Below, piece by piece: positions 61,365 to 64,000 of a stretch of 64,000 nt of DNA. The position numbers and the translations under genes are program-made. Origin of the DNA: Seriola aureovittata (Eukaryota > Chordata > Actinopteri > Carangiformes > Carangidae). The first letter of the stretch is position 1; each line of letters starts with the position of its first letter. The notes beneath the pieces were generated by a model, which was not told the origin of the DNA, ran no database searches, and saw only the letters and a list, made by a program, of their open reading frames with translations. The stretch covers positions 15,701,140 to 15,765,139 of the forward strand of contig NC_079384.1 of NCBI RefSeq assembly GCF_021018895.1, given 5' to 3'.

Positions 61365-64000
61365 CAGACTCCAAAATGCAGCATAATTTACAATCAAATG
61401 TGCACAACAGCCACACAGGAAATATTAACCAGCTGAAAAGGGAAAGTAGAGGCCTGCCAGGACAGATTCTTTAGACACTTTTTATTCGATAGGCTGAGAA
61501 GAAGCGATGATAATATCACGATTGCTGTAGGATAGTAAATCCACAGAAAGTATCAACTATCAACTATCAACGAAGTGCTTCAAAATATGTGTGCAAGCAT
61601 ATTATGTTCAGCTTTCTCTGAACACAAGGGTGTGGTGAAGATGAGGAGCTCACTAGCATGTTGTTGATTTCACCTGGGAGCACAGAAACTACGGCTGCAA
61701 CCAGCGATTATTTTCTTTATCATTTAGCCTGTCCATTATATTTTATAGTTAAAGCAGCTGTAATCTATATGTTTATAATAATAACGTATAAAATGACATA
61801 ACTTATAAACACTTTATAAAATGAAGTGAAAACAGTGAAGGGATGGTTCATAGTGAATTAAATCCTGATTCTGCAGCTCTGCTCAGCTTTATGAAGCTTT
61901 ATGGTGAGTTTCAAATCATCGTTTAGTCCGGCCCCCAATTTTAGTGCTCTTGTAGCATAGTTTTTAGCCACAGCAGGCTGCTGATTTCACCAGAGTATGT
62001 CATTTTTGTTTGAGAAACTGCTGTAACAGCTGATTATCAAGTATTTGGCTATTGTTTTTCTCTCTTTCGCTAATTGTTTCAGCTCAAACTGAAACTGTGG
62101 CATGTAACAATGAGGTGAGCAGAGAATGCAGAACTAACCTACACATAATGTACGACCGCTGGTCTGAGCTTTTAAGTATGCAGACATGTGGACTTGAGCA
62201 AAGCAGTTGTGTTTCAGATCATAGAAGAGAGAGGCGAGAACTGGGGAAGCTGCCATTTTCCTTGGATTTTCCATTTAGCTCACCAGAAAGTTGGCCCGAA
62301 CCAGCAGCAGCAGCTCTCAGCAGACATTGGAGAATAGGTCTGTTATCTGTGCAGAGCCTGAAAACAGCTACAGGTCTATTTAGTGAAGAGGAACAGATCC
62401 TTTTTTTCTCTTTCCTGTGCAAACATAAATTTGTACATCTGCCTCAAGGGGAAATTTAAAGTCAGTTTGAAAGTTTTCACCTATCAAGGGCATCAAACAT
62501 CACCAAATGATGGTAGTTAGTTAAGGGTGACCCTTACAAACAGCTTGTGGTGTTTTCTGCTCATCCTCGTAAGCCCAGTCTGATCCTGGGTGCTATCTTC
62601 AGACTGGGCCTTCCTCTCATCTGGGTCGTCTGAAACTTTCTTATGAGAGTCTTCAGATTGGTAGCAGCTGTTGCTGTTGGCTGGGTTCAAGCTGTGGGAG
62701 GCTGCAGCAGACCAGCAGGGAGGAGCTCCAACATCTGGAAAAGAGGGAAAGCTGGCGGAAAGGCAGAAGCGAGAGCCCAGCAACATGAGTACTCTCTGAG
62801 CCAATGCAGCCGCCGCGGTGTTAGCCACTTTACTGTTTGCTTTGTGTAAATAAAAGGTCTCAGGTGCCAGTGTTGTGGGGTTAGCATTGAACCACAGCCT
62901 CTGCAGCAATAAGTTCACTTAAAAGTGTGCATCTGTTTGGTAGCGAGTGTAAGGGAGAGTGGTTCGACACAGTCAAAAGAGTGGACTGCTGTTGTTGAGA
63001 TCCGACCCTGTGGGCCTCTCCTGATGTAAGAGCATGTCTAAACATGTGGGAGCCGCCTGTTAGAGGAAAAAGGAGAAAGGGGGTTGAGGTGGTGCTTGAA
63101 CAGGTCAAGAAAAACTTAGATTCCTCCTCAAATCTGCCTCTTTGGACTTGCTTTTCTATCAAAAACGTTGATGTCTTTCTGAGTAAAATGAGATTTTCTC
63201 TTCAGTTTCTGCTCTCTGTATTTACTGCAGTTTCATAGAACAACTTTTTGTCATTGATGAGATTAAATGTTTTAAAATCAGTCTACAAATGGCAAACACA
63301 CGTGATGATGATTTTCTACGGCTAGTAATGCAACTGTTCCCTCTATTCAGTGATCATTAAGGAACTGAAACTACTATCACAAATTAGCAAGATGAATCAC
63401 TATTTCTTTTAAAATAAATACAGTTACCACTTTTCAGTAAGACACAGTGTAAAAAGGGTTTATAAGTGGTAACATGACATTGCAAGAAGGAAGACAACAA
63501 ATAAAACACAACTGTAAAAATAAATTTCACTAAAAGTTGCAAAAGGAGGCTAGACGACATAATCTTGCCAAGAAACAAACACAATAAATACCAGTATCAT
63601 CATCAATGAAAATAAAACCATAAAACCTAAAAGAGCAAGTACCCACACACACTAGCTGTAGTCTGATGAGATGGATGATAATAAAAGTAATGGTTTATAG
63701 ATAAGTAACAAGCTGTTAACGAGAACAATTTAGGTTGCCAGGTTGTGAGAAAAAAATCCATTGGTGAACACCCACATCTGGTATAAGGACTTTGTCTTTT
63801 TTATATATATGAATATTTAATTAAACAGTACGTAAGTCAATCATAATAGTAAGAAGGTTATTAACCTCACCACTTATGATGCAAGCACTAATGGAGGCAG
63901 ACAGATGTATCTTCTACAACCTGAACCTCCAATCAGAATGTTGTTCTTACAAATATCTTTTTACTGATCTATAAAGTTTTGTTTAGTGAGTCATTAACCA
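61362..64000. other. Gene-free end of window
   Basis: No known coding exon. A fragment near 61690-61740 (GGCTGCAACCAGCGATTATT) resembles the terminus of the 52.2/58.7-kb repeat family. An open stretch of 135 codons at 62052-62459 has no recognisable domain and its DNA feels repeat-derived, so I do not call it a gene. Confidence 0.5.

Noticed and set aside
62052..62459. 135-codon open frame with a hydrophobic start
   Set aside because: No recognisable domain, no splice partner, and the sequence seems related to repeat-derived DNA; not enough to call a gene.

Overview
The window is nuclear DNA from a ray-finned fish, most likely a percomorph teleost. It is intron-rich and AT-leaning, with many dinucleotide microsatellites and interspersed repeats of kinds that recur in teleost genomes. 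It carries three vertebrate genes in the order and orientation of human 17q21.33: PPP1R9B (minus), SGCA (plus), COL1A1 (minus). This is an ordinary conserved chromosomal locus; I see no phage, bacterial or defence-type system.

Layout. Positions 1-5973 are the 5' part of intron 1 of ppp1r9b (spinophilin), whose large first coding exon is at 5974-7314 on the minus strand. A 3.1-kb divergent spacer follows, holding a perfect palindromic mini-element, a degenerate A-rich repeat field and transposon remnants. sgca (alpha-sarcoglycan) runs on the plus strand from 10412 to a stop at 14321 or 14636, with a polyadenylation signal at 14809. A 1.2-kb convergent spacer separates it from the 3' end of col1a1a. 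col1a1a (collagen alpha-1(I)) fills 16.1-33.95 kb on the minus strand. I could place all 51 coding exons: 1,450 codons, a 1,014-residue uninterrupted Gly-X-Y helix, both propeptides, the TATA box and the conserved 5' stem-loop around the start codon. From 34 to 64 kb I recognise no protein-coding exon. That part holds microsatellites, old repeats, a local two-copy duplication at 36.7-38.7 kb and one weak candidate exon at 44.74 kb.

Function. The three genes are neighbours, not a pathway. Spinophilin is a postsynaptic actin/PP1 scaffold. Alpha-sarcoglycan belongs to the muscle dystrophin-glycoprotein complex. col1a1a makes the main chain of type I collagen in bone, skin and tendon.

The most interesting points are: a GC-AG first intron in sgca; an sgca stop codon lying inside a strong 5' splice site, with two downstream exons that extend the frame by 11 new codons; a collagen C-propeptide that lacks the third of the eight canonical cysteines; a Val in place of Ile at the collagenase cleavage bond; and the preserved 5' stem-loop/uORF of type I collagen mRNA.
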